NCBI GenBank assembly: GCA_913778505.1
Contig: CAJYWD010000047.1
Location: 1 to 64,000, forward strand
Direction of reading: 5' to 3'
From: an uncultured Chryseobacterium sp.
GTDB taxonomy: Bacteria; Bacteroidota; Bacteroidia; Flavobacteriales; Weeksellaceae
Length of the DNA stretch: 64,000 bases
In this document: in pieces, positions 16,981-25,166 of the stretch
Layout of the letters: every line of letters starts with the position of its first letter
Position numbering within the stretch: the stretch's first letter is position 1
Notes under the pieces: generated by a model
What the model was told of the DNA's origin: nothing
The model's input: only the letters and a program-made list of their open reading frames with translations
Databases searched by the model: none
Program-made: the position numbers and the translations under genes

Positions 16981-18678
16981 TTACCCGCCAAAATATTCTG
17001 CAATTGGACCCAATGCCAAAGCCGGGAAAAATGATAGAGCTGCGACCAAAGCAATGACCGCAAAGACCATCATTCCAAATGTTGAAGTATCGGTTTTCAA
17101 AGTTCCTGCACTTTCAGGAATGTATTTTTTAGCAGCTAGGCTTCCTGCAATAGCGATGGGACCGATGATCGGGAGATATCTGGCCATCAGCATCACGATT
17201 CCACAGGCAATATTCCAGAACGGCGTGTTGTCTCCCAAACCTTCGAAACCACTTCCGTTATTGGCACTGGAAGAAGTGAATTCATACAGCATCTCGCTAA
17301 ATCCGTGGAAACCGGGATTATTGAGCCAGCTTGCATAAGCTTCGGGATTATTGGCATAAGTATAGCTCGCAATGGCCGTTCCCGCAAGAATCAATAATGG
17401 GTGCAACAGCGCAATCATCATGGCGATTTTCATTTCTTTTGCCTCAATTTTTTTTCCAAGAAATTCCGGTGTTCTTCCGACCATCAGACCGCTGATAAAG
17501 ACAGCAAGAATAATGAAAATGTAAAAATTCAGAAACCCGACGCCTACACCACCGTAGAAACAGTTGACCATCATTCCGAGCAGTTGGTTCATTCCACTAA
17601 GTGGCATGAAACTGTCGTGCATAGAATTGATACTTCCTGTAGAAATCACAGTAGTTGCGATGCTCCAGTAAGCCGATGCTGCGGAACCGAAACGGACTTC
17701 CTTGCCTTCCATATTTCCCATGGTCTGAGAAATTCCCATGTCAGAAATCGCAGGATTGCCGCCGGTTTCTGAGACAACAGCAGGGATCATCAGCAATAAA
17801 AATCCCGCTGTCATCACTCCAAAAATGATCCAGGCCAGCTTTTTTCTTTTGAGCATGAAACCCATCGCAAAAATCATGGCGAGCGGAATCAGCATTTGGG
17901 TAACAATCTCAACAAGATTTGTAAAATAGCTTGGGTTTTCCAGCGGATGCGCTGAGTTGGGTCCGAAAAATCCGCCGCCATTGGTTCCCAAATGTTTGAT
18001 GGCAACAAATGCTGCTACAGGCCCTCGGCTGACTTCGACTTTATCACCCTGAAGATTGATCATCGTGTCTTTTCCTTCAAAAGTCATCGGCGTACCGCTG
18101 AATGCTAAAAGAGAAGCTACTAAAACAGCTATTGGAAACAGAATCCTGGTACAGCTTCTCACAAAGAAGAAGTAAAAATTTCCGAGTTTATCGGTGGTTT
18201 TCTCCTTCATTGCGGTGAAAACAACAGCTGCCGCTGCGATTCCGCAACCTGCACTGATAAATTGCCACAGCATCAGCGTCAGCTGACCCAGATATGACAT
18301 TCCTATTTCGCCGGAATAATGCTGCAGATTGGTATTGCACACAAAACTCACAGCAGTGTTGAAGGCCAGGTCGCCACTCATTGACGGATTATGATCCGGA
18401 TTCAGCGGAAGCCAGCTCATGTTGGTGAGCACCAGCATGGCAACCAGAAACCAGATTAGATTAATGGTCAGAAGTGCCAGAAGATGCTCTTTCCAGTTCA
18501 TCTGTTTTTCCGGATCAATGCCTGACAGTTTATAAAAAAGTTGATCTACGGGATTTAAAATAGTATCCAGCCAGGTTTTCTCGCTGCTGAACAGTTTGCC
18601 AATGTATCTTCCTAACGGTATTGCAAGCGACACGGCGAGCGCAAACATTAAAATAATTCCTAAAATTTCTGAATTCAT
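16981..18678 (-). CDS. kdpA: K+-transporting ATPase subunit A
   Basis: The 565-residue K+-channel-like subunit with ten or so membrane helices. Pore-loop signatures are visible: NTNLQHYSGE (about residue 115), LGTNGGGFFGPNSAHPLENP (about 225), and SSSANNGSGFEGL (about 465). It takes up K+ across the inner membrane together with KdpB. The next gene, kdpB, starts 69 bp downstream. Confidence 0.97.
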   Translation of the reverse strand: MNSEILGIILMFALAVSLAIPLGRYIGKLFSSEKTWLDTILNPVDQLFYKLSGIDPEKQMNWKEHLLALLTINLIWFLVAMLVLTNMSWLPLNPDHNPSMSGDLAFNTAVSFVCNTNLQHYSGEIGMSYLGQLTLMLWQFISAGCGIAAAAVVFTAMKEKTTDKLGNFYFFFVRSCTRILFPIAVLVASLLAFSGTPMTFEGKDTMINLQGDKVEVSRGPVAAFVAIKHLGTNGGGFFGPNSAHPLENPSYFTNLVEIVTQMLIPLAMIFAMGFMLKRKKLAWIIFGVMTAGFLLLMIPAVVSETGGNPAISDMGISQTMGNMEGKEVRFGSAASAYWSIATTVISTGSINSMHDSFMPLSGMNQLLGMMVNCFYGGVGVGFLNFYIFIILAVFISGLMVGRTPEFLGKKIEAKEMKIAMMIALLHPLLILAGTAIASYTYANNPEAYASWLNNPGFHGFSEMLYEFTSSSANNGSGFEGLGDNTPFWNIACGIVMLMARYLPIIGPIAIAGSLAAKKYIPESAGTLKTDTSTFGMMVFAVIALVAALSFFPALALGPIAEYFGG

Positions 18679-18774
18679 TTTTTTTTAATTTGAAGTAAAT
18701 GAGAAGTGAGAAGCGATCGGTAAAAAGTAAGCGGCACTGACCTTCTGACTTTTTACCATAAACTTTTCACCTTT

Positions 18775-18852
18775 TTAAAATTTCTCCGGTTTTACAAGCA
18801 CGTAACACATGTATGCGAAAACGGCTATAGCGATGATGAATAAAGCTGTCAT
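18775..18852 (-). CDS. kdpF: K+-transporting ATPase subunit F (25 aa)
   Basis: Too short for the ORF track. From ATG at 18852 the frame reads MTALFIIAIAVFAYMCYVLVKPEKF and stops. The single helix followed by VLVKPEKF is the hallmark of KdpF, the small stabilising subunit. Its ATG overlaps the stop of the preceding small ORF (ATGA), so the two are translationally coupled. kdpA begins 96 bp downstream. Confidence 0.88.
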   Translation of the reverse strand: MTALFIIAIAVFAYMCYVLVKPEKF

Positions 18853-18929
18853 ATTTTTTCGAAGTATTTGACGGTTAGAAAAAAGAGGGCAAAAAGTGCC
18901 AGTCCCGTAATAATTAAAATGGTTGTCAT
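18849..18929 (-). CDS. 26-aa single-helix protein upstream of kdpF
   Basis: MTTILIITGLALFALFFLTVKYFEKI: one hydrophobic helix with a charged end, stop overlapping the kdpF start by 4 bp (ATGA). Too short for the track. The coupling and the hydrophobic design suggest a real micro-subunit or a kdpF duplicate. The family is not known to me. Confidence 0.65.
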   Translation of the reverse strand: MTTILIITGLALFALFFLTVKYFEKI

Positions 18930-18938
18930 TGTTTTATG

Positions 18939-19073
18939 TTATATGAATTGTATAATGGCGGCAGCGACAAACACACTGATAATGACCGCAATATTGACAA
19001 AAAGAATTTGTACCTGATGTCTGGAGCTGGAGGCTTTCCACTGTTGCCAATCTCCATGATGTCTGTTTTTCAT
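18939..19073 (-). CDS. 44-aa membrane micro-protein in the kdp leader block
   Basis: Starting at ATG 19073, MKNRHHGDWQQWKASSSRHQVQILF leads into one helix (VNIAVIISVFVAAAIIQFI). The longer track ORF (to 19208) starts inside the neighbouring DUF7674-like gene and is not favoured. It ends 9 bp before the 26-aa ORF. It is probably a small membrane protein of the kdp operon; function unknown. Confidence 0.6.
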   Translation of the reverse strand: MKNRHHGDWQQWKASSSRHQVQILFVNIAVIISVFVAAAIIQFI

Positions 19074-19083
19074 CGTTTGAAAA

Positions 19084-19443
19084 TTATAATCCGGATTTAT
19101 AAACCTGACGGAAATAAACTTTTTGCAGGCCAACAGGAATCTTCTGGAAAATGAGCTTTTTATAAGCGCTGTCACAGTGAAAAACCATACTGTCCAATGC
19201 GTAAACAAATACCGATTCTATGGCATTTTTCAAGGTCTGATCACCTCTCCTGTAGATGTCGTTCATCTTACTGAGGCAATTGAAAAGAACCGTTTGGTCT
19301 TTTATTGTGATCAGTTTCCGGATTTGTTTTGTAAACACATTGATGACCATAAAGGAATTTCTGGTCTTGTAAATTTCTCTGAACTCTGCTTCTGAATCAG
19401 GAGCCACTTTGATGATTTCCTGCATCGCTTCTTTGTAATTCAT
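19084..19443 (-). CDS. DUF7674-like protein, first gene of the kdp block
   Basis: 119 residues, mostly helical, beginning MNYKEAMQEIIKVAPDSEAEF with a later core DIYRRGDQTLKNAIESVFVYALDSM. I recognise it as a small Bacteroidetes family (DUF7674-like). No catalytic motif or membrane helix. It precedes the 44-aa ORF by 10 bp and is probably the promoter-proximal gene of the kdp operon. Its role with the pump is unknown. Confidence 0.65.
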   Translation of the reverse strand: MNYKEAMQEIIKVAPDSEAEFREIYKTRNSFMVINVFTKQIRKLITIKDQTVLFNCLSKMNDIYRRGDQTLKNAIESVFVYALDSMVFHCDSAYKKLIFQKIPVGLQKVYFRQVYKSGL

Positions 19444-19454
19444 TGTATTGATTT

Positions 19455-19470
19455 TGAATCACTGATGCCA
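19455..19470 (-). promoter_or_regulatory. Candidate sigma-54 promoter of the kdp block
   Basis: On the minus strand TGGCATCAGTGATTCA partly matches the -24/-12 consensus TGGCAC-N5-TTGCA: GG intact, but GC is changed to TC. It lies directly before the DUF7674-like gene. The NtrC-type regulator upstream makes such a promoter expected, but the match is imperfect and too close to the ATG. Confidence 0.3.
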
Positions 19471-19551
19471 AGATATATTCCCTTATATCATCAAAAAGCT
19501 TAAAAGATTAATAATCAATATTTTAAAATAAAATAAAAAAAATTCAGGCAT

Positions 19552-19582
19552 AAAAAAGCCTATCAAAATGATAGGCTTTTTC
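19552..19582 (-). terminator. Terminator between the response regulator and the kdp block
   Basis: AAAAAGCCTATCAAAATGATAGGCTTTTT forms a strong stem with T runs on both strands. It separates the upstream regulator transcript from the kdp operon. Confidence 0.9.
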
Positions 19583-19713
19583 TCAATTTGATATCAATAT
19601 TGAGTTATCGTTAATAATTAATTATGCAAGAATTCTACGTGAATCGAGGTTTTATGACAGGTCAAAAAAATTCGACAAGGAACTTTAAACCTGATCGATT
19701 AAATGATAGTGAA

Positions 19714-21060
19714 TCATGATATTCTATATTCATCAATTTTGCGATAAAGCGTGGCAATACCAATTTCCAGCAGCCGCGCAGCTTCGGCCTTGTTGCCTTT
19801 AGTATAATTAAGCGTTTTCTGGATGTGGATTTTCTCTGCGCCGGCCATCGAAAATGCGGATAATGTTTTATTTGTATTGTCGGCCAATGAGGTTTGTTGC
19901 AAATCGAACGGTAAACTATCGATCGAGAGAATGTTGGTTTCTTCCAAAATCACACTTCTCTCAATAATATTGCGCAGTTCGCGGATATTGCCTTTCCATG
20001 GATGTTTTTTTAGAATTTCCAGATAATCATCAGCAATAGAGCGTATTTTTTTTCCGATTTTCTGAGAAAATTTAATAAGGAAATACTGAGCCAGTTCCGG
20101 GATATCAGCTGTTCTATCCCGCAATGACGGCAAGATGATGTTGAAAATATTGATGCGGTAAAACAAATCTTCACGAAAGTTACCTTTTTCGATTTCGGTC
20201 TGCAGATCACGGTTGGTGGCTGCAATAATCCGCACATTGACTTTAGTAGGCTTACTATCGCCAACTTTCAGAAATTCCCCGGATTCCAAAACACGAAGCA
20301 GTTTCGCCTGCAGATCGAGCGGCATCTCGCCAATCTCATCCAGAAAGACCGTACCGTTGTTGGCTTCCTCAAAAATACCTTTCGAATCTTTCATTGCGCC
20401 GGTAAAAGCGCCGGCTTTGTGACCGAACAACTCGTTTTCCAACAATTCTTTACTGAACGCCGAGCAGTTGACAGCCACGAAACCGAATCTCGCACGGTTG
20501 CTGGCGTTGTGAATAGCCTGTGCAAAGACTTCTTTGCCTGTTCCCGTTTCGCCATTCAGCAAAACCGTAGCGTCCGTAACAGCTACTTTTTTCGCTGAAT
20601 CAATTGCGAACCTGATCGGTTTCGATTTTCCAATAACGTTGTCAAAAGAATGTTTGTTGTCCAGCTGCTTCTCCAGTTGTAAAACTCTTTTGTTCAGTGC
20701 CGATTTTTCCAAAGCTTTGTAAACCAGAGGAATAATCTTATTATTATCATCTCCTTTGGTAATGTAGTCAAAAGCGCCGTTTTTTATAGCCTGAACACCA
20801 TCCGGAATATTGCCATAAGCCGTTAAAAGAATAACTTCCAAAGCTGGAAATTGATCTTTAATGATTTTAGAAAACGCTACGCCGCTACCATCCGGCAGCT
20901 TAACATCACTGATCACGACATCAATCTCCGAGACTTCCAGTCGTTTCTTTGCATTTTTCAGATCGGAAGCCTGAAACACTTCGAAGCCTTCCAGACCGAT
21001 GATTCGGGAAAGCAAAGTTCTGATTTTTTCTTCGTCGTCTATGATAAGGATTTTATTCAC
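19714..21060 (-). CDS. NtrC-family sigma-54-dependent response regulator
   Basis: 448 residues: receiver domain with phospho-acceptor D52 (VVISDVKLPDG), AAA+ domain with Walker A GETGTGKE (170-177), the sigma-54 contact loop GAFTGA (217-222) and FLDEIGEMPLDLQ, and a Fis-type C-terminal helix-turn-helix (GNKAEAARLLEIGIATLYRKI). It is upstream of the kdp genes in the same direction and presumably replaces KdpE as partner of the separate kinase. It begins 31 bp behind pgl, so it may be transcribed with the pentose-phosphate genes. Confidence 0.93.
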   Translation of the reverse strand: MNKILIIDDEEKIRTLLSRIIGLEGFEVFQASDLKNAKKRLEVSEIDVVISDVKLPDGSGVAFSKIIKDQFPALEVILLTAYGNIPDGVQAIKNGAFDYITKGDDNNKIIPLVYKALEKSALNKRVLQLEKQLDNKHSFDNVIGKSKPIRFAIDSAKKVAVTDATVLLNGETGTGKEVFAQAIHNASNRARFGFVAVNCSAFSKELLENELFGHKAGAFTGAMKDSKGIFEEANNGTVFLDEIGEMPLDLQAKLLRVLESGEFLKVGDSKPTKVNVRIIAATNRDLQTEIEKGNFREDLFYRINIFNIILPSLRDRTADIPELAQYFLIKFSQKIGKKIRSIADDYLEILKKHPWKGNIRELRNIIERSVILEETNILSIDSLPFDLQQTSLADNTNKTLSAFSMAGAEKIHIQKTLNYTKGNKAEAARLLEIGIATLYRKIDEYRIS

Positions 21061-21091
21061 AGCTGGAATTTAGGCGGTAAATTTATAATAA

Positions 21092-21808
21092 TTATTCTCC
21101 TATTGCTGCTTTATCAGTAAAGAATCTGAAGCCTGGTTTTTCCTTATCAATGAGCTGCATCGGATATTGTTCCGGATTATATTCCCCATGCAAAACTTCG
21201 TGCAACGCGTGTTTCTTAGCCTCACCAAAAGCTACAACCAGAATATGCTCTGCCCGGTTGAGAACAGGCTCGGTCAATGTAATCCGGAACATCTCCTGGT
21301 CCTTAAGATAGTAAGCGTCTACCCATCTGTCTTTCTCATTCAGGATAGGCTGGTGAGGAAAAAGTGAAGCGGTGTGGCCATCATCTCCCATTCCCAAAAG
21401 TACGAGATCAAATATGCCTTCATTGCCTAAGACTTTGCGCAGTTGTTCTTGATAGGATTTTGCAAAATCAGCGGGTTCCATATTATCACTGTACATCGGG
21501 AAAACCTGCGCCCGATTCACAGGAACTTTGTCCAGCAATGTTTCGATGGTCATTTTTGCATTGCTCCTATCGTCATCCAGCGGCACCCAGCGCTCATCAA
21601 CCCAAAAAACAAACCATCGATCCCAGTCGATTTTAGTGTAATATTCTTCGGTTGCAAGCAGTTGGAAAATAGCTTTGGGCGATGAGCCACCACTTAAAGC
21701 TACGGTAAATCTGCCATTTTTTGCAACAGCTTCTGCAGAACGTTCCACGAAAAGCATGGCAGCGCTATGATTGAGCTCATCCAGATTATCAAATATCGTT
21801 AAGTTCAT
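21092..21808 (-). CDS. pgl: 6-phosphogluconolactonase
   Basis: 238 residues of the NagB/SOL family that hydrolyses 6-phosphogluconolactone in the oxidative pentose-phosphate pathway. Motifs: VALSGGSSPKAIFQLL (about residue 38), FWVDERWVPLDDDRSNAKM (about 70) and LLGMGDDGHTASLFP (about 138). Third gene of gnd-zwf-pgl, separated from zwf by a 203-bp spacer that holds a palindromic repeat. Confidence 0.95.
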   Translation of the reverse strand: MNLTIFDNLDELNHSAAMLFVERSAEAVAKNGRFTVALSGGSSPKAIFQLLATEEYYTKIDWDRWFVFWVDERWVPLDDDRSNAKMTIETLLDKVPVNRAQVFPMYSDNMEPADFAKSYQEQLRKVLGNEGIFDLVLLGMGDDGHTASLFPHQPILNEKDRWVDAYYLKDQEMFRITLTEPVLNRAEHILVVAFGEAKKHALHEVLHGEYNPEQYPMQLIDKEKPGFRFFTDKAAIGE

Positions 21809-21863
21809 TTATTTTAATTTTAATTGTCCGCTTTTAATTCATAAATCCAAATCAGAAGTTGAA

Positions 21864-21956
21864 TTTGTCATCCGCAGGAATCTTTACGAAGTTAATGTAA
21901 CAATTCAATCAAACAGCTTTGATTGAATTGTGTCCATATTCCTGCGTAACGACAAA
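21864..21956. repeat. Nested palindromic repeat between zwf and pgl
   Basis: A perfect 14-bp stem (ACAATTCAATCAAA-CAGC-TTTGATTGAATTGT) lies inside outer arms TTTGTCATCCGCAGGAAT and ATTCCTGCGTAACGACAAA. The GTCATCCGCAGGAAT word resembles dispersed flavobacterial repeats. It could attenuate or stabilise mRNA between zwf and pgl. Confidence 0.8.
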
Positions 21957-22011
21957 ACACATCTATAAACCAGAATATTATGAATGGCGGCTATTGAATT
22001 TTCATTTTTAA

Positions 22012-23487
22012 TTAAACCCAGCTGTGGCCTTGTCTTTCCACCAATTCAAAACTCTCTTTCGGTCCCCAGCTTCCGGCTTCGTAATTGGGGAATGATTCGG
22101 CTTTATGATTTTCCCAGTTTTCCTGAATTGTAGTTACCACATCCCATGCTTCTTCCACCTGATCCGAACGCATGAATAGTGTCAAATCGCCTTCCAGAGC
22201 ATCCTGTAGCAGTGTTTCATAGGCTTCGGGCGTATCTTCCTTGCACGCAAAATAATCGAAGATCATTTCCACAGGTCGCAGCTCCATAGAAACACCCTGT
22301 TTCTTAGTCATAAACTGCAGGCGGATATCCATCAAAGGCTGAATGTTGATGATAAGACGGTTGGCTTTCAAAGGATTGGCATCAGAGAAAGTAGAATGTG
22401 GCAACGGTTTGAACTGAACCACAATGTAAGATTGTTTTTCAGCCATCTTTTTTCCGGTTCTCAGGTAGAACGGAACATTTTGCCAACGTTCATTATCCAT
22501 ATAAAATTTGGCTGCCACAAAAGTTTCGGTATTGGAATCCGGTGCTATTTCCTCTTCCTCGCGATAGCCTTTCTGCTCTTTCCCGTTGATGACACCTTTG
22601 CCGTACTGTCCGCGTACCGCATAGTGCGAGACTTTGTCCGCCGGGATTCGGCGGATCGCCTTCAGAACATCTACTTTTCGGTTTCTGATTTCATCAGCTT
22701 CGAGAGACGCAGGTGGTTCCATGGCTACCATACAGAGGATCTGAAGCAAATGATTCTGCACCATATCGCGCAGAGCGCCAGTTTTCTCATAAAAACTGCC
22801 ACGGCTTTCTACGCCCACTTCTTCGGCCACCGTTATCTGAACAGACTCAATATACTGCTGATTCCATAACGGCTCGAAGACAGAGTTTCCAAAGCGGAAT
22901 GCAAGAATATTCTGGACGGTTTCTTTACCCAGATAATGATCGATCCGGTAGATCTGCTTTTCTTCGAAAGTTTGTGACAGAAGCTGATTCAGTTCTATCG
23001 CTGATTTTTTATCGTGTCCAAATGGTTTCTCAATGATAATTCTGTCCTTATCGGAATCGGAAGCCAAGGCTGTAGTTTTGATATGGTTGGAAATCACGGA
23101 AACAAAGTCCGGACCTATAGAGAGGTAGAATAATCTGTTTCCACGTACACCGAAAGCTTTATCCAGTTCATCGAGTTTGGCATCCAGTGCGCTGTACGAA
23201 GGCTCTTCATTAAGCTGATGACGGAAATAGGTGATATGAGATTCAAAATGTCCCCAGTCTTCCTCAGTCACCTTATTTCTGGAAAACTCTTCCAAATGGG
23301 TCTTCACATAATTTCTGAAGTTTTGGTTCTCATATTCGGAACGGCCCAGGGCAACGATATTAAATTGCTCCGGCAATCTGCCATCCAGAAAAAGGTTATA
23401 AAATGCAGGAAACAGTTTTCTTTTTGCAAGGTCTCCCGTAGCACCAAAAATAATAATATTGGTTGCGTTCAGTTGTTTATCGCTCAT
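22012..23487 (-). CDS. zwf: Glucose-6-phosphate 1-dehydrogenase
   Basis: 491 residues from the chosen ATG at 23487 (MSDKQLNATNIII). The Rossmann motif IIFGATGDLAKRKLFPA and the catalytic RIDHYLGKE are intact. It makes NADPH and 6-phosphogluconolactone from glucose-6-phosphate. The track start at 23580 would overlap the end of gnd; the later start leaves a 10-bp gap and matches the family N-terminus. Middle gene of the oxidative pentose-phosphate operon. Confidence 0.97.
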   Translation of the reverse strand: MSDKQLNATNIIIFGATGDLAKRKLFPAFYNLFLDGRLPEQFNIVALGRSEYENQNFRNYVKTHLEEFSRNKVTEEDWGHFESHITYFRHQLNEEPSYSALDAKLDELDKAFGVRGNRLFYLSIGPDFVSVISNHIKTTALASDSDKDRIIIEKPFGHDKKSAIELNQLLSQTFEEKQIYRIDHYLGKETVQNILAFRFGNSVFEPLWNQQYIESVQITVAEEVGVESRGSFYEKTGALRDMVQNHLLQILCMVAMEPPASLEADEIRNRKVDVLKAIRRIPADKVSHYAVRGQYGKGVINGKEQKGYREEEEIAPDSNTETFVAAKFYMDNERWQNVPFYLRTGKKMAEKQSYIVVQFKPLPHSTFSDANPLKANRLIINIQPLMDIRLQFMTKKQGVSMELRPVEMIFDYFACKEDTPEAYETLLQDALEGDLTLFMRSDQVEEAWDVVTTIQENWENHKAESFPNYEAGSWGPKESFELVERQGHSWV

Positions 23488-23497
23488 GATTGTGTTA

Positions 23498-24916
23498 TTA
23501 TAAATTACAAGAATCCCATGATGTGTGGAAAATACCTTCCCTGTCAATTCTCTGATAAGTGTGCGCTCCAAAATAGTCACGCTGCGCCTGGATGAGGTTC
23601 ACGGGAAGCGAGGCTGTGGTGTAGGCGTCAAAATATCCAAGCGCAGTCTGAAGACCAAGACTCGGAATTCCGTTAGATGCTGCGTAGGCCGCAGTTTTAC
23701 GAATCGAACCCAATTTCGATTTTACAATATCAACAATGGTTTCATCCAGTAAAATATTGGTGAGTTCCGGACGTTTGGAATAGGCCTGATAAAAAGTTTC
23801 CAGCACAACTGAGCGGATAATACAGCCGCCGCGCCATATTTTGACAACATCTTTCAGCGGGATTTCAAATTTATATTCTTCAGAAGCGTTCACGAGCAGT
23901 GCAAGTCCCTGAGCATAACTGATCAAGGTTGAGACGTACAATGCCTCGCCGACCTCTTCGATGAATAATTCTTTATCTGTAACCGCTTCAACAGATTTTT
24001 CGCCATAGAGCTCAGAAGCTACCATTCTTTCCTCTTTATAAGCCGAAAGAATCCTGGAAGTTACTGCAATATCGATTGTAGGAATGGACGTTCCGATTTC
24101 CATGCCCTGCTCAGAAGTCCATTTTCCGGTTCCCTTGGCGCCTGCTTTATCCAGAATACTGTCTACAAGATAAGCTTTAGACAGCGTGTCCTTCTCGCGG
24201 AAAATATCACGCGTAATCTCGATCAGGAAGGAGTTCATTTCGCCCTCGTTCCATTTCCTGAAAACCTCATAGAGCTCATCGTTATTAAGTTTCGCACCTT
24301 TTCTGAGGAGATCATACGCTTCGCTGATGAGTTGCATGATCGCATACTCAATGCCGTTGTGCACCATTTTGACATAATTTCCGGCGGAGCTTCTGCCCAT
24401 ATATGCTGTACAAGCCTCGCCGTTGACTTTCGCCGAGATAGCTTCCAGCATTGGTTTTACTTTGTTGAAGGCTTCCAGATCGCCGCCGGGCATAATACTG
24501 GGACCGGTTCTGGCGCCCTTTTCGCCGCCGGAAACTCCCATTCCCATAAAATGAAGTCCGAGTGTGGCATAATCTGCAATTCTGCGTTCAGTATCCAGAA
24601 AGAATGAATTTCCCGCATCAATCACAATATCTCCCTGATGCAGGAATGGTTTCAGATTCGTCAGCACGATATCTACCGGTTTTCCTGCCGGCACCATAAG
24701 GATAATTTTGCGCGGTAATTCCAGAGATTGGACGAAGGCTTCCAGAACCGCAGTTCCCATCACGCTAGTTCCGGGCGTGGCGCCGTCTGCAAGAGTATTG
24801 GCTTTTTCGGCATCCAAATCGAAGCCGGCAACAGAAAAACCATTGTCGGCAATATTATAAAGAATATTTTTTCCCATCACACCGAGGCCCACGACCCCGT
24901 AGTTGTACTTTTCCAT
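23498..24916 (-). CDS. gnd: 6-phosphogluconate dehydrogenase, decarboxylating
   Basis: 472 residues, the full length of the long-chain family. The N-terminal Rossmann motif is GLGVMGKNILYNIADNG; catalytic and substrate motifs are GVSGGEKGARTGPSIMPGG and KMVHNGIEYAIMQL; the C-terminal helical domain ends with the sugar-phosphate tail (AHTYQRIDREGIFHTSW). First gene of gnd-zwf-pgl, divergent from mutS2 across 250 bp. Confidence 0.97.
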   Translation of the reverse strand: MEKYNYGVVGLGVMGKNILYNIADNGFSVAGFDLDAEKANTLADGATPGTSVMGTAVLEAFVQSLELPRKIILMVPAGKPVDIVLTNLKPFLHQGDIVIDAGNSFFLDTERRIADYATLGLHFMGMGVSGGEKGARTGPSIMPGGDLEAFNKVKPMLEAISAKVNGEACTAYMGRSSAGNYVKMVHNGIEYAIMQLISEAYDLLRKGAKLNNDELYEVFRKWNEGEMNSFLIEITRDIFREKDTLSKAYLVDSILDKAGAKGTGKWTSEQGMEIGTSIPTIDIAVTSRILSAYKEERMVASELYGEKSVEAVTDKELFIEEVGEALYVSTLISYAQGLALLVNASEEYKFEIPLKDVVKIWRGGCIIRSVVLETFYQAYSKRPELTNILLDETIVDIVKSKLGSIRKTAAYAASNGIPSLGLQTALGYFDAYTTASLPVNLIQAQRDYFGAHTYQRIDREGIFHTSWDSCNL

Positions 24917-25154
24917 AGTGTGTAATTTGATTTTTTACTGAGATAAAATTAGAGAATCGAAAACAAAAATCATCATAACATAAGATAATTAATTCTTAAA
25001 ATTTTGCTGATTTTTGGTTTAATCTCATGACCTTAAATTTGGATATATGATTTTGCACAATTAAAATAAATACACTATTGATTAATGATGACAATCCATT
25101 ACCAAAGGAAAAAGCGACATTGATTTAAAAGATTATAAAAACATTTCAAATTCG

Positions 25155-25162
25155 TAAATTTG
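25155..25162 (+). promoter_or_regulatory. -7 box (TAAATTTG) abutting the mutS2 start
   Basis: TAnnTTTG match ending 4 bp before the GTG start codon, another near-leaderless arrangement. Confidence 0.4.
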
Positions 25163-25166
25163 TAAT

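Noticed and set aside
18939-19208. 89-aa minus-strand ORF
   Set aside because: Its first half overlaps the DUF7674-like gene; only the 44-aa part from ATG 19073 looks like a protein.
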